Shown here: piece by piece, positions 51,345 to 59,143 of the stretch
Layout: each line of letters starts with the position of its first letter
Position numbering within the stretch: position 1 is the stretch's first letter
Notes under the pieces: generated by a model
What the model was told of the DNA's origin: nothing
Seen by the model: only the letters and a program-made list of their open reading frames with translations
The model's database searches: none
Translations under genes and position numbers: made by a program
DNA from: JACVRW01 sp963826165
GTDB taxonomy: Bacteria > Actinomycetota > Thermoleophilia > Solirubrobacterales > Thermoleophilaceae
Reading direction: 5' to 3'
Assembly: GCA_963826165.1 (NCBI GenBank)
Contig: CAWGWC010000017.1
Span: forward strand, 372,001 to 436,000
Length of the DNA: 64,000 nt

Positions 51345-52817
51345 ATGAGCGAGAAGCAGACGCGCCGGAAGTTCATGGCGCAGGCAGGCAGCTCGGCTGC
51401 TGCCGTGGGCGGGCTGCTGGCGGTCGGACAGGCCGGCTGCAGCGGCAGGGGCAAGCCCGGGGCAAAGGACGACGCGCCGAACGTGGTTGTGATCATCGTC
51501 GACACGCTCCGGGCCGATCACGTCTACGGCAAGCGCGCGCGCACCCCCAACATCGACGCGCTCGCGCGGGATGGCCTGAGCTTCACCCGTTTTCACCCGG
51601 AGGCGATGCCGACGGTGCCGGCCCGGCGCTCCATCCTCACCGGCCGGCGGGTGTTTCCCTTCCGCGGCTGGCACCCCTACTCGGGACTGCTGGCCGAGCC
51701 GGGGTGGGCGCCGGTGGCCAATGTCGACACCACGTTCACGAGCGCCCTGCGCCGCGCCGGCTGGTGGACGGCCTACGCCACCGACAACACCTCGCTCGGC
51801 TTCTCGGCCCCGTACGGCCCGTTCCGGCGCAGCTTCGACCTGTTCCGGCGCCGCGGCGGACAGATCGGCGGGACGGCGGCAGGCGTGTCCGACGCCGAGC
51901 TGCGTCACTGGCTGCCGCCGGCCATCGACGACCCGGACATGCGCGACCGGATCCGCCGCTACCTCGCCAACGGCCGCTACTCCCACGACGAGACGCGCTC
52001 GTTCGCCGCGCGCGTGTTTCGTGACGCCACCGAGGTCCTAGAGCGCGCCGCGAAGCGCGAGCGCCCGTTCGCGCTCGTGGTCGACACCTTCGAGCCGCAC
52101 GAGCCGTGGACGCCGCCGCGGCGCTACGTGGACATGTACGGCGATCCGGACTACCGCGGGCCGGAGCCGGCCCGGCCCTACTATGCGCCGGTCTCGCGCT
52201 ATCTCGACGGACCCGACCTGGTGCTGCTCGACCGCATGAAGGCGCTCTACGCGGCCGAGGTGACCATGACCGACCGCTGGCTCGGCGTGTTCCTGGATCG
52301 CCTGCACGCCCTTCGCCTCGCCCGCGAGACTGTGGTGGTGCTCGTCTCGGACCACGGCTTCTACCTCGGCGAGTACGGCTACACAGGCAAGACCGGCAAC
52401 ATGCTGCATCCCGCGCTCATCCGGGTGCCGCTGATCGTTGTCGACCCGGGCGGCCGCCGGGCCGGCGAGCGCAGCGGCTGGTTCGCCTCGACTCACGACG
52501 TCGGTCCCACGGTTCTGTCGATGGCGGGCGTGCCCGTGCCGCGGGGGATGGACGGAGCCGATCTGTCGCGCCTGTTCGAGGGCAGGGCCCCGAGCGACCG
52601 CGACTACGCGTGGGGCGGGTACGGCAACAGCTGGTATGCGCGCGATGGTGACTGGGCGGCGTTCGGCGGCAACGACGGCTCAGGCCCAGAGCTGTTCGAC
52701 AGCCGCAGCGACCCCGCCGAGCGCCGCAACGTGGCCGCGGCTCATCCGGCCGTGGCCCGGCGCCTGGAGCGCGCGGTACGCGCGCGCGCCGGCTCGCTGC
52801 CCACGTACCCGTTCTGA
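51345..52817 (+). CDS. Sulfatase-superfamily Tat lipoprotein with Thr nucleophile position
   Basis: 490 residues from ATG 51345. The signal has a Tat-like TRRKFM motif and a lipobox ending at Cys32 (VGQAGCSG). Alkaline phosphatase/sulfatase fold: VDTLRADH (D53), PNIDALARDG, and SDHGFYLGEYGY for metal binding. The position that is Cys or Ser in formylglycine sulfatases is Thr90 (TVPARRSILTG). Thr nucleophiles occur in phosphoglycerol and phosphoethanolamine transferases of this fold, so a phosphoryl-transfer role is more likely than a sulfatase. Confidence 0.85.
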   Translation: MSEKQTRRKFMAQAGSSAAAVGGLLAVGQAGCSGRGKPGAKDDAPNVVVIIVDTLRADHVYGKRARTPNIDALARDGLSFTRFHPEAMPTVPARRSILTGRRVFPFRGWHPYSGLLAEPGWAPVANVDTTFTSALRRAGWWTAYATDNTSLGFSAPYGPFRRSFDLFRRRGGQIGGTAAGVSDAELRHWLPPAIDDPDMRDRIRRYLANGRYSHDETRSFAARVFRDATEVLERAAKRERPFALVVDTFEPHEPWTPPRRYVDMYGDPDYRGPEPARPYYAPVSRYLDGPDLVLLDRMKALYAAEVTMTDRWLGVFLDRLHALRLARETVVVLVSDHGFYLGEYGYTGKTGNMLHPALIRVPLIVVDPGGRRAGERSGWFASTHDVGPTVLSMAGVPVPRGMDGADLSRLFEGRAPSDRDYAWGGYGNSWYARDGDWAAFGGNDGSGPELFDSRSDPAERRNVAAAHPAVARRLERAVRARAGSLPTYPF

Positions 52818-52842
52818 CAGACGGATCGCCCGGGTACCTCGC

Positions 52843-52848
52843 TAGGGT
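52843..52848 (+). promoter_or_regulatory. Putative -10 element, leaderless 78-aa gene
   Basis: TAGGGT is 7 nt before the ATG at 52856 with no ribosome binding site, the same spacing as at 9651, 10054 and 48316. Confidence 0.42.
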
Positions 52849-52855
52849 CCGGGCC

Positions 52856-53092
52856 ATGCCCGTCGGAGTGGTCGAAGTGGAGATCCTGCAGCCCGGGGAG
52901 CAGACCGACCAGTTGCTCGCGGCGGCCGGAGCCCGGCTCGAGACGTCCTCGGTCCGCGACGGCCGGACGGCCCAGTTCTGGCTCGACAACGCGACGCCGG
53001 AGGAGGCCTACGAGGCGCTCCAGGATGCGCTCGACGCCGAGGCCGGAGACTGGCCCGAGTTCCTCGAGATCAGGCGCCCCGCGTCGCGCTGA
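52856..53092 (+). CDS. Small protein, unknown function
   Basis: 78 residues from ATG 52856. Not recognised. Predicted strand-helix-strand-helix order (VGVVEVEILQPGEQTDQLLAAAGARLETSS, then TPEEAYEALQDALDAEA), acidic. The GC-biased third positions and the leaderless promoter support a real gene. It converges on the COG4315 gene with 14 bp between the stops. Confidence 0.6.
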   Translation: MPVGVVEVEILQPGEQTDQLLAAAGARLETSSVRDGRTAQFWLDNATPEEAYEALQDALDAEAGDWPEFLEIRRPASR

Positions 53093-53106
53093 TCTACCGC
53101 TGAAGC

Positions 53107-53616
53107 TCAGCTCACCGCCGCGCCGTTCGGCTTGACCACCAGCCACAGACCGCCGAACTCGGCCACGTTGTGGCAGAGGATCTGGCCGGGCGAGTCGTCG
53201 ACGAAGTAGTAGAGCGGGTGGCCCGCGTAGGTCACCTGAAGCTTGCCGTTGCGCCGGCGGGTGGTCCCCAGGAGACCCTTGCGCGCGCCGCTGCCCGCGC
53301 GTGGCTTGCCCTTGGCCAGGAGCGGAGGCCACACCTCCGCGCATTCGCCGTAGCAGCGGCTGCGCTCGCCCTGCTCCTTGTCGAACAGATAGAGCGCCTC
53401 GCCCTGGCGATCGGCCACGACCCGCCCGAACTGCGAGTCCACCACCCTCACGATCGCGCCCTTCCTGGCCGGCTTGGCCTTCGGCGGCGCGGATTCCTCG
53501 TCGCTCGCCACGTTCGGGATCGGCTCGCCGGTGGCGGCCTCGCTCGTTTCGCCGTCGTCGCCGCAGCTCGCCAGGACTGCGGCGGCTGCGAGGCAGGCAA
53601 GGGTCAACCGGAACAC
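53107..53616 (-). CDS. COG4315-like secreted lipoprotein
   Basis: 169 residues from GTG 53616, with GGAG upstream on the minus strand. A lipoprotein signal with lipobox LASC (Cys18) leads into a short linker and two copies of the COG4315 repeat (VVADRQGEALYLFDKEQGERSRCYGECAEVWPP and LQVTYAGHPLYYFVDDSPGQI). The CYGECAEVWPP core is the family signature. These are exported proteins of unknown role. Divergent from the dipZ-like gene, with an 11-bp-phased operator-like array between them. Confidence 0.88.
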   Translation of the reverse strand: MFRLTLACLAAAAVLASCGDDGETSEAATGEPIPNVASDEESAPPKAKPARKGAIVRVVDSQFGRVVADRQGEALYLFDKEQGERSRCYGECAEVWPPLLAKGKPRAGSGARKGLLGTTRRRNGKLQVTYAGHPLYYFVDDSPGQILCHNVAEFGGLWLVVKPNGAAVS

Positions 53617-53661
53617 TGCTTCTCCTCATCTCGGGTGAGGGGCTCAGTATCGGTCGCCGGC

Positions 53662-53711
53662 CTTACGACTCCCTTACGCGGCCTCGCAGGCGTCCGTAAT
53701 GAACCCGTAAG
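53662..53711. promoter_or_regulatory. Four-site operator-like array between the lipoprotein gene and dipZ
   Basis: CTTACG occurs at 53662 and 53673, and its inverse CGTAAT (one mismatch) at 53695 and CGTAAG at 53706. Both pairs are spaced 11 bp, one helix turn, and the two pairs form an inverted arrangement centred near 53686, between divergent genes whose starts are 118 bp apart. This layout suits a dimeric response regulator binding direct repeats, such as an OmpR/PhoB-type protein. Confidence 0.55.
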
Positions 53712-53734
53712 CGCCCGTCATCAGAATCCAGGGT

Positions 53735-55483
53735 GTGGCTGTGCTGATCGTCTTCGCGTTCGTGGCGGGAGCCGCGACGGCGTTGTCGCCGTGCGTGCTG
53801 CCGGTGCTGCCGGTGGCGCTGTCGGCCGGCCTCACCGGCGGCCCCCGGCGGCCGCTCGGCGTGGTCTGCGGTCTCGCCCTGTCATTCGCCTTCGCGACGG
53901 TGGCGCTGGTGTACGTGATCGACGCGCTCGGCCTGCCCGGCGACCTGCTGCGCAACGTCGCCATCGCGGTGCTGCTGGGCTTCGGGCTCTGCCTGCTCGC
54001 GCCGCCGCTCGCCGCGCGGGTCGAGACGGCGATCGCCCGAGTGCTGCCGGCGCGGCACGCGGCGGAGCGGGGCGAGGGAGGCTTCTGGTCCGGCGTGGTG
54101 CTGGGCGCCAGCCTCGGCCTCGTCTACGCGCCCTGCGCAGGTCCCATCCTGGCCGGCGTGATCACGGTGTCGGCGTCGCAGTCGTTCACCGCCGGCCGGC
54201 TGGCCGTGGCGCTGTCGTACGCGGCGGGCAGCGCGCTCGTGCTCTACCTGCTGATGCGTGGCGGGCGCCGGCTCACCGGTCGCCTGGCTCCCAACGCCGG
54301 CCGCTTCCAGATGGCGATGGGAGCACTGATGGTCGCCGTGGCGGTGCTGATGCTGGCCGATTACGACACTCGCTTCCAGACCGCCATCGCCAGCGACCTG
54401 CCGGCGGTGCTCGTCAACCCCTCCAAGGACCTCGAGGAGAGCGGCGGCGTGCGGGAGGAGCTGAGCTCGCTGCGCGACGACCGCGGCCGCGGGCCGGGCT
54501 TCGCGGCCACGGCAACGGCGACGGAGGCATCGGGGCTTCCGGTGCTCGGCCGCGCGCCGGAGTTCACCGGCAACCAGGCCTGGTTCAACACGCCCGGGCG
54601 GCGGCCGTTGACGATGTCCGGCCTGCGCGGGAAGGTCGTCCTGGTCGACTTCTGGACCTATACCTGCATCAACTGCATCCGCACCCTGCCGCACCTGAAG
54701 GAGTGGGACGAGCGCTATCGCAACCGCGGCCTCGAGATCGTCGGCGTGCACACGCCGGAGTTCCCGTTCGAGCGAGACGAGGACAACGTGCGCGACGCGA
54801 TCGCTCAGAACGGGTTGCGCTACGCGGTGGCCCAGGACAACGTGTACGCCACCTGGAACGCCTACTCGAATCAGTACTGGCCCGCCAAGTACCTGATCGA
54901 CGCACGGGGACGTGTGCGCTACGCCCACTTCGGGGAGGGCGCTTACGCGGAGACCGAGCGGGCCATCCGGAGCCTGCTGGGCGAGGCGGGACGGCGCCCG
55001 CCGCCCGAGCTGGCCTCGTCGGTCCGCGCCGAGCGCGCCTCGGCTCTGGTCACCACCCCCGAGAGCTACCTGGGGGCACGCCGGGCCGACCGCTTTGCCA
55101 GCGGGCCGCTCCGGCCCGGCGCCGGTACCTACCGGCTGCCCGACGCGGCCCTCGCGCCCGACAGCCTCGCCCTCGGCGGTCGCTGGCGGATCGGGGCCGA
55201 CTCCGCCACCAGTGTGGGCAGCGCGCGCCTGCAGCTCGACTTCGGTGCCCGCCGCGTCTTCCTGGTGCTCGGCTCGGCCGGGGGACGGCCGCGCGCGGTG
55301 AAGGTGCTGATGGACGGGAAGCCCTCGCCCGACCGGTACGCCGGCGAGGACGTGCGCTCCGGGCGCGTGTTGGTTCGCCGTCAGCGGCTCTACCGCCTGA
55401 TCGACCTGCCCCGGCCCGAGCGGCACGTGTTGACCCTCGAGTTCCCGCCCGGCGTGTCCGGCTACGCGTTCACCTTCGGCTGA
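53735..55483 (+). CDS. dipZ: DipZ-like fusion: CcdA-type membrane domain, thioredoxin, CBM-like domain
   Basis: 582 residues from GTG 53735. The N-terminus (1-215) is a CcdA/DsbD-type membrane domain with reducing cysteines C20 (LSPCVLPVLP) and C134 (YAPCAGPILAG). Then a thioredoxin domain (about 285-420) with C311-I-N-C314, and a C-terminal beta-rich domain (about 435-582) like that of M. tuberculosis DipZ. It moves reducing power from the cytoplasm to thiols outside the membrane. All four key cysteines are present. The single divergent neighbour is the COG4315 lipoprotein, which also has cysteines. Confidence 0.9.
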   Translation: MAVLIVFAFVAGAATALSPCVLPVLPVALSAGLTGGPRRPLGVVCGLALSFAFATVALVYVIDALGLPGDLLRNVAIAVLLGFGLCLLAPPLAARVETAIARVLPARHAAERGEGGFWSGVVLGASLGLVYAPCAGPILAGVITVSASQSFTAGRLAVALSYAAGSALVLYLLMRGGRRLTGRLAPNAGRFQMAMGALMVAVAVLMLADYDTRFQTAIASDLPAVLVNPSKDLEESGGVREELSSLRDDRGRGPGFAATATATEASGLPVLGRAPEFTGNQAWFNTPGRRPLTMSGLRGKVVLVDFWTYTCINCIRTLPHLKEWDERYRNRGLEIVGVHTPEFPFERDEDNVRDAIAQNGLRYAVAQDNVYATWNAYSNQYWPAKYLIDARGRVRYAHFGEGAYAETERAIRSLLGEAGRRPPPELASSVRAERASALVTTPESYLGARRADRFASGPLRPGAGTYRLPDAALAPDSLALGGRWRIGADSATSVGSARLQLDFGARRVFLVLGSAGGRPRAVKVLMDGKPSPDRYAGEDVRSGRVLVRRQRLYRLIDLPRPERHVLTLEFPPGVSGYAFTFG

Positions 55484-55505
55484 CGTTTGCGATGCTGGAC
55501 GGGCC

Positions 55506-55946
55506 ATGCCCACCAACTCCGAGCTCCTGCGCGCCGGCTACGACGCCTGGAACGCCGACGACTGCGAGGCCTGGCTCGAGTTGCTCCATCCCGACATCGA
55601 GATCCGCACCTCGGGCGTCTTCCCCGATCTCGCGGCCGTCTATCGGGGCCACGGACGCGCCGAGCGCTTCTGGAACCAGCTGCGCGAGCCGTGGAAACGC
55701 TTCCGCATCGAGATCGAGAGCATGGAGGAGTCCGGTGACTGGGTGGCCGCGGCGATCCGGTTCCGGGCCACCGGCGTGGACAGCGGGGTGGAGGTCGACA
55801 TGCGCTTCGGGCACGCCATACGGGTCGTGGACGGGCTGGCGGCGGAGTTCGTGACGCGACGCACGGCGGAGGAGGCGCTCGAGGCGCTGCCCGACCGCGG
55901 TGTGGCGCCGGCCGCCGAGCCCGAGCCGGAGCCGCGGCGCGGCTAG
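55506..55946 (+). CDS. NTF2/SnoaL-like protein
   Basis: 146 residues from ATG 55506. The cone fold of the NTF2-like superfamily is seen in LRAGYDAWNADDCEAWLELLHPDIEI, then YRGHGRAERFWNQLREPWKRF and DMRFGHAIRVVDGLAAEF. Such proteins serve as small isomerases, dehydratases or binding modules; no substrate is predicted. The stop overlaps the convergent VOC gene by 4 nt (CTAG). A GATGCT 9 nt before the ATG may be a weak -10. Confidence 0.8.
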   Translation: MPTNSELLRAGYDAWNADDCEAWLELLHPDIEIRTSGVFPDLAAVYRGHGRAERFWNQLREPWKRFRIEIESMEESGDWVAAAIRFRATGVDSGVEVDMRFGHAIRVVDGLAAEFVTRRTAEEALEALPDRGVAPAAEPEPEPRRG

Positions 55947-56311
55947 CTAGGTCCCGCTTCCTGCACGGCCCAGGCGTTGCCGTCGGGATCGGCGAAGAAC
56001 ACGAAGCGCCCCCAGTCGAAGGACCGCACCTCGCTCACCTCCACGCCACGGTCCAACAGCTCGGCCCGCGCGGCCTCGATGTCGGCCACCACCAGCTGAA
56101 GGCCTTTCGCCGTTCCCGGCTCGGCGTCGACCACTCCCGTGCCGATGGCGATCGAGCACGCCGACCCGGGCGGGGTCAGCTGGACGAAGCGCAGCTCCTC
56201 GCTGACGGTGTGATCGTGATCCGCGTTGAATCCGGCCTGCTCGGTGTAGAACGTCTTGGCGCGGTCCACGTCCGATACGGGTACTGCCACCAGCTCGAGC
56301 TTCCAGTCCAT
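55943..56311 (-). CDS. VOC-family protein
   Basis: 122 residues from ATG 56311, with a good ribosome binding site (AGGAAAGG on the minus strand). One vicinal oxygen chelate pair: ELVAVPVSDVDRAKTFYTEQ and FVFFADPDGNAWAVQE. The Glu of the last strand is present, but the N-terminal His ligand is replaced in LELVAVPV, so metal binding is uncertain and it may be a binding or resistance protein rather than an enzyme. Confidence 0.8.
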   Translation of the reverse strand: MDWKLELVAVPVSDVDRAKTFYTEQAGFNADHDHTVSEELRFVQLTPPGSACSIAIGTGVVDAEPGTAKGLQLVVADIEAARAELLDRGVEVSEVRSFDWGRFVFFADPDGNAWAVQEAGPS

Positions 56312-56352
56312 GGGTGCCTTTCCTGTCGAGGTCCGCGCACCCTAGGCCGGAT

Positions 56353-56499
56353 CTAGGACTCCTCGCGTCCGGAACCCGCGCTCAGCCGGGCCTGGTACTC
56401 CTGCTCGGTCACCCCGCCCACCATGTCCCGGAAGCGCTCCTTGACCCGCTCGGTGTGACGGTCCGGCCGGAAGCGGCGCTCGGCCTTGGCCTGCTTGTG
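56353..56499 (-). pseudogene. C-terminal coding remnant, minus strand
   Basis: About 49 codons ending TAG, reading HKQAKAERRFRPDRH, then VKERFRDMVGGVTEQEYQ and a short acidic end. About 94% of third positions are G or C, as in intact genes here. The only in-frame ATG is 25 codons in. The reading frame stays open upstream, but third-position bias drops there, so the true 5' part has been lost. The family is not recognised. Confidence 0.5.
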
Positions 56500-56517
56500 C
56501 GGGGCCGCTCGCCGTAG

Positions 56518-56664
56518 AAGCGGCGGGCCCAGGGAGAGTACCTGCTCTTCGCCAAGCGGCTGTTCGGGATCCGCGGGGGCGGCGCGGCCGAGGAGGCTCT
56601 GCGCGAACGTGACGTGGGCTGGGGCTCGCTCGAGCGCACGGCGCCCGAGGCGTTCTCGCGCTAG
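56518..56664 (+). pseudogene. C-terminal coding remnant or CTG-started small gene, plus strand
   Basis: 49 codons from just after an in-frame TAG (56515-56517) to a TAG at 56662-56664, reading EYLLFAKRLFGIRGGG, then EEALRERDVGWGSL and TAPEAFSR. Over 90% of third positions are G or C. No ATG, GTG or TTG occurs in a useful place, but AGGGAG lies a few bases before a CTG (at 56542), so a roughly 40-residue CTG-started protein cannot be excluded. Confidence 0.45.
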
Positions 56665-56760
56665 AGGGCGCGTCGTTGCGGATCTTGCGCGGCCCGGTTC
56701 GTACCGTCATGCTTGCCCGCCCGTACCCCGAAGTGGACTCGCAGCCCAAGGAAGGAAGTC

Positions 56761-57303
56761 ATGAGCACGGACGACTCGCAGCACGGGAGCCGGCCCACGG
56801 TGTGGATCGTGGCCACCGCGCTGTTCGCCATCGCCGCCATCGGATTCGCCGTGTGGGGGTTCATGACCAACTCGGATCTCGACGACGCCAACGCGACGAT
56901 CGACAAGCAGAAGACCCAGCTGGCCGCCCAGCAGGGCGAGGCCACGCAGGCGGAGCGGCGGCTGCGAGCCTTCGGCGCGCGCGAGCGCGCGGCCTTCCGC
57001 CGGGTCAAGCGGCGCTTCATCCGCGAGGAGGCCGCGGCGGGACGCCTGAAGCAGACGATCAAGAAGGAAGCCGGGGAGTTGCAGAACGCGCGCAACCAGA
57101 CAGCAGCGGCGCAGGGCCAGGACGAGAAGGACAAGGCGGCGCTCACCCAGGCCCAGCAGGCCGAGCAGCTGTCGGCCGCCTGCGTCCAGGGCGCCGTGAG
57201 CGCGCTGGACAAGTTCTTCAACGCGTCGTCGGCAAAGAAGGGTGCCAACGCCGCTGTGGCCGAGCTGGAGTCGATTCAGGATCAGTGCACTAAGGCGAAC
57301 TGA
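56761..57303 (+). CDS. Membrane-anchored coiled-coil protein, unknown function
   Basis: 180 residues from ATG 56761, chosen because AAGGAAGG lies just upstream. A single membrane helix (about 14-37, VWIVATALFAIAAIGFAVWGF) is followed by a long charged coil with Gln, Lys and Ala (40-135) and a C-terminal part with two cysteines (SAACVQGAV and QDQCTKAN). Topology suggests the coil is extracellular. Its neighbours are the remnants upstream and the three-repeat secreted protein 66 bp downstream, which may be functionally related. Confidence 0.75.
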   Translation: MSTDDSQHGSRPTVWIVATALFAIAAIGFAVWGFMTNSDLDDANATIDKQKTQLAAQQGEATQAERRLRAFGARERAAFRRVKRRFIREEAAAGRLKQTIKKEAGELQNARNQTAAAQGQDEKDKAALTQAQQAEQLSAACVQGAVSALDKFFNASSAKKGANAAVAELESIQDQCTKAN

Positions 57304-57355
57304 TGCGGAATCGGCGCTAAAGGTTTGGCGCGTAGACATTTACAGGGTCACCCCT

Positions 57356-57361
57356 TAGGGT
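57356..57361 (+). promoter_or_regulatory. Putative -10 element, leaderless triple-repeat gene
   Basis: TAGGGT is 8 nt before the ATG at 57370 with no ribosome binding site. It supports that ATG over starts further upstream in the frame. Confidence 0.42.
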
Positions 57362-57369
57362 GCCCGCCC

Positions 57370-58320
57370 ATGACTCGTACGAGAAGGATCTTCACTGCTC
57401 TGGTCGCCGTGCTGGCCGCGGTCGCCGTGACGGCCCCAGCGGCCTCAGCCGCGCAGTACAGCTGTCCAGGGGCCTTTGACGTCTTGCACAACGACCGCAT
57501 CGGCGGCATGCAGCTGCCGAAGGGCCCGTACACCATCACCGTGATCGACTCGGCCACGATGGGCTGCACCGAAGCGTCGCGCCTTTTCTCCGAGTTCCTC
57601 GAGGACTGGGACGGCCGGCTGCCGCGCCCGTGGGTGGCCAACAACTCCACCCGCACGTTCCAGGCCGGCCGCGGCAGCACCGTCGGCTTCCGGGTGACGC
57701 CGGACACCAACCCGAATCCGCCGACGCCGCCGCACCCGCCGTCCAGGCGCATCTGCCCCGGCTACTTCGAGGTGCTCCACAACGACCGGATCGGCAGCTT
57801 CCAGATTCCCGAGGGCGACTACCGGATCACGCTGTTGTCCTATCGCGGGGTCACCTGCAAGGGCGCCGTGCGCCGCCTCCAGGCGTTCCTGCAGGACTGG
57901 GACGGCGTGCTGCCCAGGCCGTGGCACCTCGACCCGGGCACGGGAACCTTCCAGCGCGGACACCGTCACATCGGCTTCCGCATCAAGCCGTACGTGGCGG
58001 CGACGACCAGCGGAGTGAACGCGGGCGCGTCGCAGGAGACGAGCCAGGGCCAGCACCCGAGCGGCGGTCAGACGAAGTGCCCGGCCACGTTCCGGGTGCT
58101 CAACGACGACCGCATAGGACGGCTCCGGCTCGCCGAGGGCAACTACTGGGTGTGGGTCAAGCGGCTGAGCTGCGCGCGCTCCACCAAGCTGTTCGCGGCG
58201 TTCCTGCAGGACACGACGGGCGCCCTGCCGCGGCCGTGGATCCTCAACGCCAGGACCGGGACGTTCAAGCGCGGCCGGGCCGGCAGGGTCCTGTTCCGCG
58301 TCAAGCCGGTCAACCCGTAG
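57370..58320 (+). CDS. Secreted protein with three copies of a novel ~80-residue repeat
   Basis: 316 residues from ATG 57370. Signal peptide 1-27 with an ASA cleavage motif. Three tandem repeats at about 32-111, 129-207 and 237-314, each with the pattern CP, VL(H/N)(N/D)DRIG, a (P/A)xGxY strand, a second Cys, an FL(E/Q)D motif, LPRPW, TF and FRxxP. Each repeat has two cysteines (C32/C66, C129/C163, C237/C268), probably a disulfide. Proline-rich or Ser/Gly-rich linkers join them. I do not recognise the domain. A strong terminator follows. Confidence 0.8.
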   Translation: MTRTRRIFTALVAVLAAVAVTAPAASAAQYSCPGAFDVLHNDRIGGMQLPKGPYTITVIDSATMGCTEASRLFSEFLEDWDGRLPRPWVANNSTRTFQAGRGSTVGFRVTPDTNPNPPTPPHPPSRRICPGYFEVLHNDRIGSFQIPEGDYRITLLSYRGVTCKGAVRRLQAFLQDWDGVLPRPWHLDPGTGTFQRGHRHIGFRIKPYVAATTSGVNAGASQETSQGQHPSGGQTKCPATFRVLNDDRIGRLRLAEGNYWVWVKRLSCARSTKLFAAFLQDTTGALPRPWILNARTGTFKRGRAGRVLFRVKPVNP

Positions 58321-58348
58321 ACCACAGCCGGACAACTCGACCGTAGGG

Positions 58349-58375
58349 CGAAGCCCCGCCGCCGGCGGGGCTTCG
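58349..58375 (+). terminator. Strong terminator hairpin after the triple-repeat gene
   Basis: CGAAGCCCCGCC (58349-58360) and its exact complement GGCGGGGCTTCG (58364-58375) form a 12-bp stem with a 3-nt loop, followed by a T-containing stretch, TCGTTGT. It lies 28 bp after the stop and is the best intrinsic-type terminator in the window. Confidence 0.75.
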
Positions 58376-58422
58376 TCGTTGTCCGGGCCGCTCTCGTCCA
58401 CGGGCTTGCCACCATTGGGGGA

Positions 58423-59106
58423 GTGAGCTCCACCGACACGCCGCTCGTCGCCGATCCGGTCTACGGCCTTCGGACGTGGACGGTCACGCGGGACGGTCGG
58501 GCCGAGCGACTTACGGGTCCGCACCAGGGCACGGCCTGGCCACCCGGCGGCCAGTGGATCGAGGCCGGTTGCTCGCAGTCGGCAGAGCATCGGCCACCCG
58601 CCAAGGGGTGCCACTGCGGCGTCCACGCCTGGCACCCGTCGAAGCGCACGGCCAAGCGGGTCCTCTCGGGCCGCCGCGAGGTACCTGGGATCGTCGAGTT
58701 GCGCGGGACGACCGAGGTGCACGAGGAGGGCCTGCGCGGTGAGCGCGGCCGTCCCCACGTGCTCTTCCTGATGCCGGGCCGCAACGCCCGCCTGCTCCGG
58801 CGGCTGGCCGACGCCTACGGGGCGCAACTGGTGGAGGCCCGCGGCGCCGAGGACGTTCTGCGCTTCTGCCGGTCCGCCGGGCTGGGGCTCGACGAACCGA
58901 CGGTGGCCGGCCTGCTCGGGCCGGTGAACGCCGAGCAGTTCCGGCGCAGGCGCCGCGAGCGGGTGCGCCGCGACGCGCTCCGGGTGGCCGCGGCCGTGGC
59001 CCTGGCGGCGGTGATGGTGGTGGGCGGCCTCAAGCTGGCTACCGACCCGCCCGGTGAGCGCGTGCTCAAGGGCCGGGCGGGCGAGATCCGCGTGAACTCC
59101 CGCTAG
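58423..59106 (+). CDS. Membrane-anchored protein, unknown function
   Basis: 227 residues from GTG 58423. The N-terminal half has a cysteine/histidine patch, GCHCGVHAWHP, and an earlier Cys (EAGCSQS), possibly a metal site, next to a TWTV strand motif. Residues 105-170 form an alpha/beta-like region (HVLFLMPGRNARLLRRLADAYGA). A late hydrophobic segment (about 189-207) is preceded by a poly-Arg stretch, so the bulk lies in the cytoplasm with a short outside tail. No family recognised. Confidence 0.7.
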   Translation: MSSTDTPLVADPVYGLRTWTVTRDGRAERLTGPHQGTAWPPGGQWIEAGCSQSAEHRPPAKGCHCGVHAWHPSKRTAKRVLSGRREVPGIVELRGTTEVHEEGLRGERGRPHVLFLMPGRNARLLRRLADAYGAQLVEARGAEDVLRFCRSAGLGLDEPTVAGLLGPVNAEQFRRRRRERVRRDALRVAAAVALAAVMVVGGLKLATDPPGERVLKGRAGEIRVNSR

Positions 59107-59143
59107 CGCGAAACCGTCTCCACGGAGTGGAGTACCTCAGTGC

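Larger units (their letters stand above)
56312..56760. other. 449-bp gap with two back-to-back gene remnants
   Basis: Between the VOC gene and the coiled-coil membrane gene. It contains two short stretches with strong coding bias, one on each strand, whose 5' ends meet near 56500-56517, both without an ordinary start codon (listed separately). The rest, 56665-56760, holds nothing recognised except the AAGGAAGG ribosome binding site of the next gene. Confidence 0.6.

Noticed and set aside
56486..56764. 92-codon plus-strand frame ending at 56764
   Set aside because: It is Arg/Ser-rich shadow sequence in a different phase from the strongly biased remnant at 56518-56664.
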